A stretch of 64,000 nt of DNA from NCBI RefSeq assembly GCF_051020975.1, contig NC_135037.1, forward strand, positions 10,540,001 to 10,604,000. The letters run 5' to 3'. The first letter of the stretch is position 1; each line of letters opens with the position of its first letter. Positions 1-12,708 of this stretch are shown one piece after another. A program made the position numbers and the translations under genes. This stretch comes from Osmia lignaria lignaria (lineage: Eukaryota > Arthropoda > Insecta > Hymenoptera > Megachilidae). Below the pieces are notes generated by a model. It was not told the DNA's origin. It ran no database searches and was given only the letters and a program-made list of their open reading frames with translations.

Positions 1-285
1 ACGATCGCGAACTTATTCGCTTGGCAAACGTAGCAGAGGGCATAATGAACCGATCTGCTTGTTGACAAACATTCTGTTTACAAATAGCTCGTTTGCTGCT
101 CGACGACCAAAATAATTGTTCAAACGTCGTTCTCAATGCCAGGGGTTATTAAGTTACGAGGCTTCGCCTTCGGAACTCTTCGATTTATAGATCAGTCATT
201 CATTATACGCAGTTAACCCTGGAAACGTCGAGTCTCGTACCGACAATTCGTTTCTAATGTCTTCTTTTTAAATAACATATCTTTA

Positions 286-350
286 TTAACACTAGATTAC
301 CGGAGCGAGTCAATTTGACTCATTTACCAAATAATTTCATAATCAAGTGT
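286..350. mobile_element. fragment of TTAA-bounded palindromic element
   Basis: Begins TTAACACTAGATTACCGG and contains GTCAATTTGACTC. It parallels the left half of the fuller copy at 54707-54885 (TTAACCCTTGAACGGCG, then GGTCAATAGTGACCC). Divergent and truncated. Confidence 0.35.
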
Positions 351-1480
351 TTTTAGCACCTTAAGCCGAATGTACGTGCACTGAATTTCGCGGTACAGTC
401 GAGCTATGTCGCGAGAAAGTTTATATATCCCGGACAGTCCGAGGTGAACGAACCTGTGCCGCTCGTTCCGAACGCAGAAGCAATTTATAATCGATGAACG
501 GGCAATTAGCGCGACACAATTACCAAGAGAGAAAAAAAAAATAGAAGCAACAGATGATTCTTTGTCGTGTTACACCGCTGCCCTTTGCAGTAAAAGGGTC
601 AACCTCGTTGCGGTTTCAGAGAGAGAGAGAGGGAGGAAACTGACGTAGGTAAATTGCATAACATTATTAATTGCAATTAACGTTGCGTTACATGTTCACG
701 CAATGGCAAGCTGATTACCAGCCAGAGATCGTGTTCGCCATCTACACGCAACACGATTTCGATGCACTTGGCCATTTTTAGCGAAGTCCTCGACTTTTCT
801 CGTTATCAGTTTCGAAGAAAAGTAAATTTCGTATATTTAGAGCTAAATATAATAATCAATAGGGGCGTGAGGGATTTTGAAAATATCGATTCAAATTGCG
901 AGTCCGAGTACCAGAAATTTTCTAGCTCTCACTCATCTCTAATAATTAAACTTTTACGAGATGAAAATATATGGAAATTTCACGTTTGAAATTATGAATT
1001 AAAAGTCCTGTCACGGAGGAATTAATTTGTGGGTTGAAGATTGAAGCAGGTTCGTAGCCATCGCTGTTTACCATTGCAAACATTCAGTGCATAGGCATGA
1101 AGCGTAATGGATATAGTACAACGCGGAGCGTACTATGAGTGGCCACTAAATGGAAACGTGAATGAAGCTCGTTGGAACTGTATTCCCCCAGCGATTCTAA
1201 GCACGAATAAGGAAACGCGCTGATTACGTGGACGGAAAAGGAAGAAGAAGAAGGTGGTATTATGTGACGTTTACGTGCGTAGTACGTCTTATCCTAATCT
1301 GCCAAACCGGCAACCGACGATCCGATAACATCTCGCCTCTCGTGTTGTGTATTCGTAACGTGTACCGTGTATTCGCACTGCACCAACCATGAATGAAACA
1401 CTTTCGAGCCGAAGAATAAATTCATACATTTTTCTCTTTCATTTTTCTAACTCGATATGAATATTTTCATACGTTGCCCG

Positions 1481-1513
1481 TTAACCCTGAGAACTTGGTC
1501 TTTACGGGGTTAA
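1481..1513. mobile_element. minimal TTAACCC...GGGTTAA palindromic remnant
   Basis: 33 bp bounded by TTAACCCT and ACGGGGTTAA. It has the same termini as the larger family members with almost no interior, so it could be an internal deletion derivative or a chance palindrome. Confidence 0.3.
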
Positions 1514-1537
1514 AATAATGCGATCACACTGTAAATA

Positions 1538-1704
1538 CAGTGGTACCTCGGTATAGGACTTTAATCCGTTCCTGATGTTTGGACATCAACTGTGAATATA
1601 ATTGATTATTATTTAAAAATGACGCAAAATTCACAGAAAAAATTCATGTCGTATACCGAGGAAAATTTGTCACGTCCAAACAGGACGTATTCCGAAGTAT
1701 TAAA
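1538..1704. mobile_element. DNA-transposon-end-like segment (CAGTGGTACCTCGGTAT)
   Basis: Starts CAGTGGTACCTCGGTATA and continues to an AATCCGTTCC motif. The same sequence recurs inverted inside as GTCGTATACCGAGG (about 1648-1661), and GTTTGGAC is echoed by GTCCAAAC. CAGTGGTACCTCG-type termini with AATCCGTTCC are, from memory, typical of inverted-repeat DNA transposons; the superfamily is not assigned. No transposase is present. Confidence 0.4.
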
Positions 1705-3200
1705 AATTGACCATCGGTTCAGTAAGATTATTAATTACTATATTCTTGCATCGAGTCATCGGTTGATTCAGTCATTTACGGTTGCTGTCGGCCGGTATCG
1801 CATTTTCAAACCAGCTTTCTCTCGGATCAGGTTTGAACCCGAGAATGGAAGGAACATTCTCACGATGACGTACGTGGTTGTATCGATTTTTTAGTTCGAT
1901 CAGAATCGAATATCCTTAGCTTTCCCTCGATCGTGTGAAAATGTTCAATCGATTGATTCCTTTAATTAGGGCAAGCTAGTTAGGGTAATTAAATGGCTAA
2001 ATATAATATTGTAAATATGAACGATAATAAATGCAAATGTCATTTGCATCTGTTTGGTTGAAAGTGTCTCATATAAAATACCGGGAATCGCGATTGGAAA
2101 ATCCAGTTTCACGCTGCGGGATAATTTCCAATTACGCGTCTCGATTCGACGCGGTGCTTAAAAGACGATAAAATTGGATTATAATCTACGGCATTGGTGG
2201 CGCGATAAATGATCCCCCTTCGACTCTGATTGTACAGTCAGTCACCCTTGTTTATTGCCGCTCGTGTCGGCGACCAGTCGTACAGAGTCCACGGCAGTAA
2301 CATCAACAGTAGTTACCGTGGCGAAAATAGGGTCAAGTACAAGTTTTACGAGCCATCCGTGCCGGCAAGATTGTTTTCTACCGTACGTCGTTCACGGCGC
2401 CATTAAAACAACGCTCTGAATAGAGGAATACTGAAAATCAATTTGATCCCTTTTGTAACAGGACGAAAAAATAAAAGGAAACGAACGCGGTACAGTTCAG
2501 TTCTGATTAAAAGATCAGTTAACCGAATCGTCGTTCGACGCTCGATACTCGATCCGATATCAATTTCGATGGAAAAATTTTTCCAATTTTTTTCGTGCCT
2601 CCGTAGATATTAGATTCTATCGAATGTTTGTAATAAAGGTTCGTTTTATTTTCGCAATAACTTTTACCGATAGAAAGTTGATCGAGCAATGATTGGAAAA
2701 GAAAATAATAACGATTCGTATTACTGTAATGGAAAAAATTAAATTTATTACCGGACAGATAGAAATCAGTGGATAGATTCATTCAGTTGTTTAATCGCTT
2801 GATACGTAACTGGATATTCTCATGAATGAGGGCAGGGTTATCTCCTATTAACGTTCCAATAACCGACTTTTGTTGTTTTCTAGTCAATGGAAAAATGATT
2901 GACCTCTAGCGCGATTAATATCTTCGTCCATTCATGCGAACGTTCTTGAACAGCTCTTGAATAAACTCTCTTGGATACCGCAATTGAATCACCCATTAAT
3001 AATGATTTAATTAATTTATATTACACACAGATGATAGTTCATTCAATTTCATTTATTAATCAATTAAAACAAATAAAAACATTTAACATTAATAAAATGT
3101 TGCGTATACAAATTAATTCGGTACTTTTTTATAAAAAATTTATTAAAAATCCTCGTCCTAGGATTAATTACTAGCGATAAAGTAAGCCGAATTAATTCGT

Positions 3201-6200
3201 ATACCTAATAATTCTGTGAAGCTCGAAAAAACGTATCCGCCCGCGATATCGCGTGAACGTTTCGTCACAGTTCGTTCGGCGAGATCACTGTACCGTGAAA
3301 CGCGTGCGCGACAGAAAAATTTGTCCGCCGACATATTTCCTCCGGCCGGTGTGTTTCACATGCGTTTTTCACGTAGACGATCGGTTGACCGCAGCGTGTC
3401 TGCGTCTAGTCGGTTCTCGGGTGTCCGGAACGTTAGCAGCAGTCGCGATGGGAGCGCACGGTGTCGGTGCAGGCGTTGCGTTTCACAAAGACCGCGAGAA
3501 AATGTAGAAATATTTCGCGGTTCGTACAGAACGCTGGTGGCATGCGCACACTGGTCATAGGTCGTGACTGAAGAGAGGATTATTATAAGAGAACGGCGGG
3601 AGGGTTAAGTTGTAGGGTGTAGGTGGAGGAGGAGGTGGTGGTCGACGGCGCGAAGCGTCGAGACGCGGGCCGGGAAAAGCGAGCACGCTAGCGGCGCGTC
3701 GACCAGAATAAAGCGTAGAAGACCGGCTCGATGCGATTGGGTGGCGTGTGTATACGGTTTCAGATCGACGGATAGACGAATGAGAAAGGACGGACTGACA
3801 AACGGATAAACGGACGGACCGACTGGCGGGAGTACAGACGCCACATAGCCAGACAGTGAGTGCCGTGCTATTTTCAGGCTGCAGTCGTCTACCACGTTGC
3901 CAACCTAACCTTACTTAATCCCAACCTCAACCTTACCGGCCAACTGAACTTCCTCTCTCCTTCCAACTGACCGCTCTCCTTTCTATACTCGTTTCTCTCT
4001 CTCTCTCTCTCCCCTTGTTCCACCGCATCATCCACTCCCTTCCTTCTTTTTTCTTCTTTTCCACTTCAGACCGCTTAATGTGTTGCATGGCCTCCACCGT
4101 ATTCACTGTTATTCTTATCCGTCCCTCGGATACTGCTTTTCGCACCACTTTGGAAATTTTTCTTACCCTCGTCTGTCGAATTTCTATTTTTTTCGAGGTA
4201 TCATCCATAGTAATGGACTTGTACCTTCTTGTTCGTTGCTCGTTGAAAATTACCATGATGATCACCGGCGAACCGCGACATTATCCCGTACCTCGTAACC
4301 GTAAATTGGGATGCATGAATATAAAAATAAATGGGATCGGCGTTAGCCTGGCAGAACTTTGCATAATTACGCTATTCCCGGAAGTCGCGTTCGATCGGTC
4401 CTTTGTACCGTCGAACAAAGCGGTTCAACGTAAATTGATATCGACTTGTTAAAATCAGAAATATTTGTTTCCGAACGAATCGTTTGTCTTATAAATTCAA
4501 CGACATACCTCTGAATTCTTAAGCAATTATGACACTATGGGATAAAAAAGGAAAAATGTTGAAATTGATCGTAAAGTATCGTGGCAGCGTGTTAGGAGGG
4601 CTCGCGTCGTTAACCAGGGCAATATTTAGCACCGCAATTCGGTGGAATTTAATAGGCGCATTAGGGGGCTGGGAGCCGGGAAAAATGTGCTGCAAGCGTA
4701 GAGAAAGGGTAGATGAAAGAAGAAGCGGAGGAAGTTAAAATACCAAGGAGGCGTGCATGAACGAAACCGGTTGGACGGTCTGGTCGGGTTTGGTCTGGTC
4801 TGGTCTGTTCTGCGGCGCGATGGGGAGGGGAGGAAACCGCGTCGTCCGGTCGTGCTCGAGTTCAGATAACGAGGTTGCCCGGTGCAGTTTTGCAAAACTG
4901 GTTTTTCGTGTAAGATTTCTGGCCAATGGGCCACAGCGGTTCTCGCGTCTCTCTTACCACGGTATTTTTCTGCCGGAGGCTTGAAAGCCAGCCGGATCGG
5001 TCGGTCGTTTTCATTCCCGATCGAGACGAAGCGACCGCGACCAGAGTAGAAGAAGGAAAACGGTGCAGTCGTCTCGTCGGTTTCCTCTTATCGCTTTATA
5101 TCTCGGTGGGTGCCGTTGCGGTTGCATTTGCGGCGTGCCTCGGCTTTTTATACGGCCTTGAGCGCGGCCGAACCGATCAGAACCAGGACGAGACTTGGTC
5201 CTGGACGAGATACCCAGCTGTCTCGATTTGCTATTACCTCTTATTTTTCCTGCAGCCCGATAACTCGATACCCGAACAGCTTCTCCGTCGTTTTATCGTG
5301 TGATTCAACCGTTCAGAGTATTAAATTGCAAGAAGTTAAGTTTTTCTATTATTTCTGCGTGTTATACGTTTCTACTGCGGTGATGGCGTTATTACGACTG
5401 TACTAAAGTGCTGTGGTAACGGTGTCTATTTACCTTCTTCGGCTAGGAAGTCTTATTTCTAGGGGTATGCAGGTATCCGAGAAATAAGATACCCGAAATT
5501 TCGAGGGCAGCATAGTCCGTTGCTCAACCAAGGTAAATGGGCTTTACAATTTTCTCTAGTCGAAAAGTCGTCAGTTCCATGAAGCTAGACGCAAATGGTA
5601 GGAATTGTATGATAAGGACACTCGGCGTGGAATGACCAAGAGAAAGAGTGCATTCTGTTCGTAAAAGGCGAGCCGGAGGCTAGCTGGGCGCGGCACACAC
5701 GGTTTCTGCTCGCTACTTTTATGAATGAATGCAGTTCGAGTGGGTGTGCGTAGTTGTGACTGCGCCTCCGCGCTTCGAGCTGTGCCCCGCGCTTGTGTGC
5801 GTGTTCCCCTCGCGTATTTCTTCGTTGTACGACGCGCGTACACGGACAACCACGGACCGTGATGATGATGATGCCTGCCTGCTGGTGGACGGCATTTCTG
5901 TTGCCGCCCGCGTACTCGTGCCTGGCTGCGGACGCACCTGGCGCGTGTGTGCGTGAATCGGTTAGGCTAACCGCGTCAGACGATGACTTCATTCTACGTT
6001 TTTCCGGTCATATACTTTCCGACCAGATTCTACAATAGAACTACGCTTATTATTAACCCGTTAATTCCTGGGAATTAAAAATATTAATACGTTACTAAGA
6101 TGAATAGGTAATAGAAAACGGAAATTCTGGTGGAGAATTTCCAGGATCCGCCGTCCGCGTGTTAACGGGTTAACAAGAAATTCAGATACATTATTACAAG

Positions 6201-7100
6201 AAAAATGAAATTTTTAAAAATATAAAAAACGGTACCTTTTGATAGAGCGGAACGAAAAGCCGATAAAGTATTCTTCCGTTAGTAGACGAAAAACTGGCAA
6301 CACCTATCAACGTCCTTTGCAAACAAGATCTCTCGCGAATAAAAAGAATTCACCAGGCAACGTTTCTTATCTCTCGCGCAAAGAGAACACGACGTGTTCC
6401 AGACGAATTCCTTCGCGAATTCTTTAAGAGTACAAGTTTGAATCGACTCGCGAGACGAATCGCGCGAAACGTTTTACAGCTTCGCGGAGGGGGGAAAAAA
6501 AGCCGAAGAAGGAAACGGCGTGTGAAAAGTTCGAAACCCCTCGGAGAGAGGTGTGTTTTATTAAGCAATTCAACCGGTGAGCGTTTTCGAAGGAGGTAGG
6601 ATCGCCGCCTTCGCGACGAGAGAACCACGATCGCATCCTGCTCGTCGTGGGCTTTAAACGAGCGCCGTAAATCAGCACGGGACAAGCTTAAAAGTCTTTT
6701 AACTCGGTGCCCGTGGACGTGTGGGCCCATCGCGGGATCGAGATCGCTTGATTTTTCGTTCCCTCGTTCGTTTACACCCACCGAACTACTCGCTCGGTGT
6801 AACTGTACCGACACACGCGTTCCTGGAAACGTTCGAGCCTGTCTTTCACCACAAATATAGCTGTGAACGGTCGTTGAAAAGGAAAAACAGCGGTGAAAAA
6901 CGGGGGGAAAAAAAGGGGGAGAGGTCCACCGGTCCGAGGAAAACACGTTTTACCGTTTAACGTCCGCGCTAAATTTCACGGATTCCATGGATTCTTTGCT
7001 CTTGACGGTTTTCTTTGTCGAAACTGGCCACTTGTAATTTCTTGTGCAATCACGTTCGACTTTTGTCGTAGGCTGAAGAGAAATGTCTCTGCCTCCTTTT
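3201..7100. other. CpG-rich blocks without a recognised gene
   Basis: GC- and CpG-rich patches at about 3230-3560, 4640-5280, 5660-5990 and 6450-6960 produce many overlapping chance frames on both strands, which is the mark of low stop-codon frequency and not of coding. A (CT)n run is at 3993-4012 and a (GGTCT)n-like run at 4770-4811. These blocks could be promoters or enhancers, but no splice-linked gene model could be built. Confidence 0.45.
6053..6173. mobile_element. TTAA-bounded palindromic MITE-like element
   Basis: 121 bp with exact 12-bp inverted ends TTAACCCGTTAA. The interior has a second inverted segment (GGAAATTCT against AGAATTTCC) and a GGATCCGCCGTCC word shared with related copies. 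TTAA at both edges would fit a piggyBac-type target duplication. Non-autonomous. Confidence 0.5.
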
Positions 7101-7117
7101 TGGAATTAAGTTATTTA

Positions 7118-7165
7118 GTAGAGGTGTGCGAGAACTCGAAAATTTCGGGTACTCGAATTTAATTA
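7118..7165. mobile_element. half-element with AGAGGTGTGCGAG end
   Basis: AGAGGTGTGCGAGAACTCGAAAATTTCGGGTACTCG resembles the ends of the GC-rich hairpin elements at 18512-18594, 56244-56447 and 59707-59901. Short and solitary. Confidence 0.25.
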
Positions 7166-7554
7166 AAATTAATGATAAATTTGTTCTGAAGGATAAGTGA
7201 TAATGAGAGAAACATAGAGGACCGAAAATGTGAAAAACGGATCGTGCAATAGCCAGGAGGAACACCCTAGTCGCTGGCCAATTAGCGCTTGAAGGATAAA
7301 TAATGTATCGACGCGCGATTAGATCGCGTGTCGCGTTAATTGGACCGCTAATTAATCGAGGTCGATCACTTACGGGGAGAGTAGAACGACATCTGCACTC
7401 GACTCCCCCTTTAAACGCTTCTACTTACTCTTCGTTGTTTAAATATTTTTTTCAATTATTCTTAATTATCCAAAGTACATTTAAATGTATACAGGGCCGC
7501 TGCAGTGCCAGCAGCATGGTAGAATTATTGTTTCCTTTTTGTTCAACGAGACGG

Positions 7555-7764
7555 TTAATAATGCCTTCTTGCGGCAACACCTTCTTTCTTCTGCTTCCTA
7601 TACAACGGATTGACTTTGCTCGTCTTCCCTTTCTTCTTATCCTTCTTCTGCTCGTCCGACCGTCTGCCACGCATCTTCCGGTAATTTGCGGAACTCGGGA
7701 ATCCAAGGATTCCGTTCCAGACACTGTAAACCATAGCGCGTTGTTCCAAGGAAATTGCCTCGTT
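7555..7764 (-). CDS. candidate small or terminal exon, Lys-rich C-terminus, family not recognised
   Basis: Open frame on the minus strand, bounded by a TAG at 7765-7767 and ending in TAA at 7555-7557. The ATG at 7732-7734 gives a 59-residue product beginning MVYSVWNGILGFPSSANYRK, followed by a strongly lysine-rich tail. Lysine codons are mostly AAG and the composition looks like a real hydrophilic C-terminus, unlike the Arg/Ser/Pro-rich chance frames nearby. Possible acceptors (GTTAG before residue 1, or TTTACAG inside) have weak pyrimidine tracts. It could be a small protein, a last exon, or chance. Confidence 0.25.
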   Translation of the reverse strand, partial: NEAISLEQRAMVYSVWNGILGFPSSANYRKMRGRRSDEQKKDKKKGKTSKVNPLYRKQKKEGVAARRHY

Positions 7765-10700
7765 CTAACGTGAATTTCTTCGTCACCGACGCGAGCCATT
7801 GTTCATTCAACAATATTAATCTTTACCATTGTCACGGCGATATCGAACGCGTCATGAATTTATTACCATTCACCGTTACGATATTACCACTGAGCAATGA
7901 GAATCAGTTCCGTCGATTTCAATAACGCCGATCATCGATGACCCCCCAGGTATTTAACCTATTATGGCAGTTAAGATGCAAAGAGCAGACACACGCCTTA
8001 GGCACGGAATTCTTACGGGCAGGTAGAGGTTACATAGGCGAAGACTTTGGAATGTTAGGAGATAAGAAAATTTGATACAGAGGTTGGGAATTTTGTTGTG
8101 GGTCTAATAAGGCCTTTAACGTGACGAATGTTTCGGCGAGATACAATTTTCTTTTTTTCAAACTTTTATTTAATCAAATGAACTCGTAAATAAAAATAAT
8201 GAAATTCAACCTGAATTTTAGATCAGTTCTGCTTTAGTTTTAATATAAAACAAAAAGTACTTGCAACTATTTGCAATATTTTTTAAAATTATATTCATCT
8301 TATTCAATATGTTAGAGTTTAAAAGGAAAATCAGAGTGCGAGTTGTAAGGTATAACCCGTTGTCGCTAAGCTCGCGTTCCACGTGGTATTATTTGTAGCC
8401 TTGGCAGCTTGGCATTTACGTTGACCCGTTCGTTCAATCATTCCCTTCCGAATGCTGCGCAGATGTAAACGCCGTGCCACGCCGCGAAGAATAGAGCGAT
8501 GATCTAAGGAACATCGATATTGGAGCCAACTTCCGGGATTCCGATAGAGATACAATTGATAGTCAGTGGAAGCGTTACTTCTCTGGGCTCCTTTTGTTAG
8601 ATAATCCGCGGGAACGTAGCGCGGGTAATCGGGCGCGAACCAAACGATCTTATCGTCGATACTGTTATAACCATCGTCACGATTAACCGACAGCCACGAT
8701 CTGTCCGATAATTTTTATCAAAATGAAAGTACAACAATACGAAGTGTATGAAAAGGGAAAGAAAAAACGAGAAGCGAAAGGAAAGAAAGCAAAGCGGTAA
8801 TCCGGTTTTTCCCTGGAGAGTTTTAAAATCTGTCGGCATAAAGTCCTCGTCGACGGCTCATCTCATCAAGATATCGAGTCAAAGGGGATCTTCATCTAGA
8901 TGTTTGAAGCGACCTAACCTAAAGTTGCAGTCTGTCGAGCGTCTCCCATCCCCGCCTCACACTACCCTCGGTCCAGGCCCAATATTCAAAGTGTACTTTG
9001 CAACGACAGTTCCAAGCCGGTTACTCGACGCTTCCTCGCTAAAAGCAGCCTCTTTTCTCCCCTTGTCTCCTTTATATTCCTGTTTTCTCTGCTGCCGGCC
9101 ATCGGTTCGTCGCGATCTTCTCTCCGCCCTTCGATAAAATAATGGGCGGAAGTGGTTCGCTGACAGCTTCCCTACCCCTTTCTCTCTCACTCTCTCTATC
9201 TGCCGTGATTTTCTTGCGCTCGCGTTTCAAAGGCATTTCAACTCTTGTCGTTTCACTTGTAAATCGCGTTTAATCGGATACCGTTATTGCCCGCAGAGGA
9301 TCGTGATAAAGGAGGATATCCAGCAGGAACGCGTGTGGCGCAACTCGATCAATTTTATTCGAAGAAACAAAAAGTAATAATTGGATCGTGATCAAAATTA
9401 ATATTTAACTTTCGTTGGAAAATTTAACAAATATTACTTGTTACTTGTTAAAATATCTAAGTTGAGTAGATTGGAATTAAAAAAAAAGAAAAATCTTTAT
9501 TTTTTACGATTAAGATTTCTACGCTTGGTGGAAAACACGGTATCAAATGTACGAGCAAACCGCTGTCCAGCATACCGCAAGTCACAAGTCCTACGTATCG
9601 CGACAAACCACTTGCCCGGACGTGTGTTTACGCGGGATGCCATTACTTTCCGCGTATTAACCGCGAAAATTTTAACGGTTCTTGAGAAGCCATTTTAAAA
9701 GAAAAATATGATTCTTTTTTTTATGAAACAGGGAATCTATAATTTTGACCCATTTGGTAATTCTACTGTTAATATACCTATTGATTTTAACTTCAGTCAA
9801 CTACCAACTGGTATCAGTTTTGAGTTGAATCACCATTTCAAGTGGAAGAGTTGATAATATTAATTCGAATTTTGTACGCAAGAATACGTTTGGCGCGCAG
9901 TTGAAGATCGATTAAAGTTCGACGCAATTATTCATTTCCCCGTCGCGATAATTCTTTTTCTGCGTCTTTAGTAACGCGCTTTGTACCCAAAGGGTTGCGG
10001 GTAATTTATGCGCTGGCGAAGTGCAATAGCTTTCGCATCGTTGCATCCAGGACCTTTCGATGCGAGCCGGGGTAAAACATATTTCGAGCAACAGGTTCTT
10101 ACGATAACTTTCGCTAAGTTTCAAGATAAATCCCCCCCCCTCCCGCGGCAATTAACACTCTCGTGTACTCGCCAAATTTCATTTCCATTCGTCCCAATGT
10201 TTTCCGCGCGCGAAACTTTAAGCGCGGTGGGGAAAGCGTTAACGAGATTTGATTTTTGAGCGCGTTCTGCATCTTTGATGGCCGGAGCTAATCCAGCGCA
10301 AATACGAGCTTAAGCGTCGATTCGATTTCACGGTTCGATATCGTGTTTGCATATCCGCCTGTTTTTATTGTGCTTGCCGGGTTGGCAAACTGCTGTATCC
10401 GATCGAGATACCGTGTAATTGAGTGGTAGGAAATTTGTTTTCCATTTAACGCTGCGGAAAGCGCGCGATCGGGATTATTGTAAAAAAATTGGAAAAATTG
10501 AAAAGCTCGAGGCAGCGGGGGGGGGAGTAGGCGTGACTTGGGGGCCGAGGGAAAACGGTCGATAACGCGTCGCGGGACGAGTCGGGATCGCTGAAAGAAA
10601 TTACAAACTATTATCGGGATCGTTTCATTGAGAAAAATTAGTCTGTATTGGGAATTACGGGAGGTAGAGTCAGGGAGAGCCACGCGAAAGAGGCGAACGG

Positions 10701-10867
10701 TGTAGATAGGTGGGTGGAGAAGGGTTGGAGAGAGGGAGCGAGGACAACGTAGCTGCGTAACATTGTAGCGTATACATATAGTGGAGAGCGGATCGAAGGA
10801 TCTCGAGGAAGGCATCGTCGGCCCCGAAAGCCCGTTGGCTGTCGTAGGAAGCGTAGAGCGAGCATAC

Positions 10868-10970
10868 CAGCCAGTCTGGCCGGCTGGCTGGCTGGCCAGC
10901 CGGTCGATCAATATTGCCATGGCTACGACGTGCAACGTGGAGGAGAAAGAAGAGGAGGCGGAGTAGGTGG

Positions 10971-11001
<31 letters not shown>

Positions 11002-11008
11002 CTGGCTA
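10868..11008. repeat. two (GGCT)n tracts flanking about 70 bp of unique sequence
   Basis: GGCTGGCTGG-type repeats interrupted by GGCCGG occur at about 10868-10903 and 10972-11008. The first is partly self-complementary (CCAGCC against GGCTGG), so it can form a hairpin. Confidence 0.75.
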
Positions 11009-11248
11009 CAGAGAATGGTGGAGGGGTGGTTGCTCATATTCCGGTTACACACGAGAGGGTTGAGAACCAGATCTGATTCCGGGGCGAGAGCAGAGGGGCG
11101 AGAATGTACGGAGGTTACAACGTAGTAGTAGAGAAATACGTACTGCTACGTCACGAGACCTACACCTTGCCCCACCGAGCCAGCCGCCAGCCACCACCGA
11201 CGCGTTCTACTCGAGCGATTCATGACGACGTAGAAACTGCCGCTTCTC

Positions 11249-11295
11249 TCGCCCGCCCGCCCGCTCGCCCGCCCGCCTGCCCGCCTGCCCGCCGC
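11249..11295. repeat. (CGCC)n/(CCTGCCCG)n microsatellite
   Basis: A run of CGCCCGCCCG units drifting to CCTGCCCG units, in a CpG-rich stretch. Simple repeat only. Confidence 0.75.
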
Positions 11296-12708
11296 GAAGA
11301 AACGCTGACACGACCGGCCCTTCTGCCATCCTCGAAACTCGATCACGCTCGTGACTAATTCTGCCACGTTTCTTTACAACGCGTGCGTACCGGTAGATAC
11401 GCTCGTCTTGACCTCCCAGTAACGCGCTACTCGTATTACTAAAATATTTTCTTTTTTACTGCTACATTGTATTTCTTCCGCGTGTTTCATAAAACCAACA
11501 AACTATGTATCGTAGTTCGTTAAATATTATTTATCGCAACAATCTGCTTGCGGTGTAAGAGGATCGCCGTGGGTTTACTGCAGCTTTCTACTGTTAAGAA
11601 AAGCCGGGCAAGCGGCATAGTATCGAGTTGCACGCGCGCACCTCGCGATTTGTCAGCCTGATATTTCGCTACTTTGTGGGGAATAAAATCCTGTCTCTCT
11701 TCGTACCACGTTTCTGTTTCATAATGGAAACGAATAGCCCAGTTGCAATTTACAGTGACGAATAAGCACACCGAGGTATTTCCTTTCTCTTTATTATAAC
11801 ATAAATTATAAAAACTTATCTAAATGTACGAAGTTTAAGGGGAAAGAAAAAGTAGGTACGAGGTTGAACTCGGGCCACCCAACAATGTGGTAAATCGACC
11901 TGTCAGCCTGATAATATCGATCGTTACATTGTTTCCCCTGTACTCATCATTTTTTCATCGGTCATTTGTTCGCGATGATAGATGCGATCGTGCCTCGGGC
12001 TCATATTGCAACAATGCTCGAAGGAGGAGACTTTGTGGCAAACGCGTGGGCGTGTAAGAAATTTCCTTTGCTTCTTGTGATGTATGCACCTTAAGATGCA
12101 CGTAAGTGATTGCGGAATTGTTTTGTATCCAAAAAAGAACATCAGGATATTCGTAGGTGTTTAAAATCTTCATATTACAAAGTAGCAATGTGTATACAGG
12201 GTATTTTATTTTCATAATTAATTTAACAACAGACATAGTTTTGGTTCAGTAAACTTTCTAGCTACGGGGGAGTTCAACTTCCTTAGCTGCAAGGTTGGCC
12301 GATCTGCGAAGGTAGAACGTGCTGCATTGTGGACTGTAGAAAGCATGTAGGCTGTACGACCGAATCGATAAGAGAAAAATCGATTGATTGTGTAGCTAAC
12401 GTGCAACGCGCGCTGTCCGAGAACGATCGATTCCACTTATCTTGCAACCCACGCGAATATCCTGTATACGTATTTTGTTTCCGTTTGCTACCTTTGCAAA
12501 CTTGTTCGCTTATGATTTAAATATATTTATCTACTTCAAGCGGGCTCCGTCATTTTAGAGTTAAAAAAGTCGCCAGACAGAAGGTTAATCACCGCACAGT
12601 AGTATCATAGTATTTCTGTTTTCATTGGCGTTCGTTCCAGCGGCGGCTAGTAACCTAGTGACTTTTACATAACCTGAAAAGCGCGCGTCTCGTGTCATAA
12701 TTCACGCG

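Larger units (their letters stand above)
1..3200. other. non-coding, AT-rich with transposon-like fragments; no gene recognised
   Basis: Short open frames here show no recognisable protein. Holds a (GA)n run at 618-633, fragments of a TTAA-bounded palindromic element near 286-350 and 1481-1513, and a transposon-end-like segment at 1538-1704. An AT-rich block at 2980-3180 has an open frame that I do not recognise. Confidence 0.5.
7771..12600. other. non-coding; AT-rich then CpG-rich with simple repeats
   Basis: 8150-8340 is AT-rich. From 10280 to 11370 the sequence is CpG-rich and has a 254-codon open frame on the minus strand (11052-10288), partly made of (GGCT)n translation, with no domain that I recognise. 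From 11400 to 12600 nothing notable is seen. Confidence 0.45.

Noticed and set aside
2971..3174. AT-rich 67-codon frame considered as a mitochondrial insertion
   Set aside because: The composition resembles insect mitochondrial DNA, but I could not match it to any mitochondrial gene or rRNA by eye.
6350..6946. 198-codon open frame on the minus strand
   Set aside because: Arg/Ser-rich with no known motif, in a CpG-rich patch where other frames are also open. No convincing splice partners.
10288..11052. 254-codon open frame on the minus strand
   Set aside because: CpG-rich, low-stop sequence. The N-terminal part is translated from the (GGCT)n repeats as SQPASQPAGQ-type sequence and no domain is recognisable.
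11855..11920. Possible tRNA-like segment (GAGGTTGAACTCGGGCC)
   Set aside because: Cannot be folded into a cloverleaf with a proper acceptor stem. No TTCGA-type T-loop in the right place.
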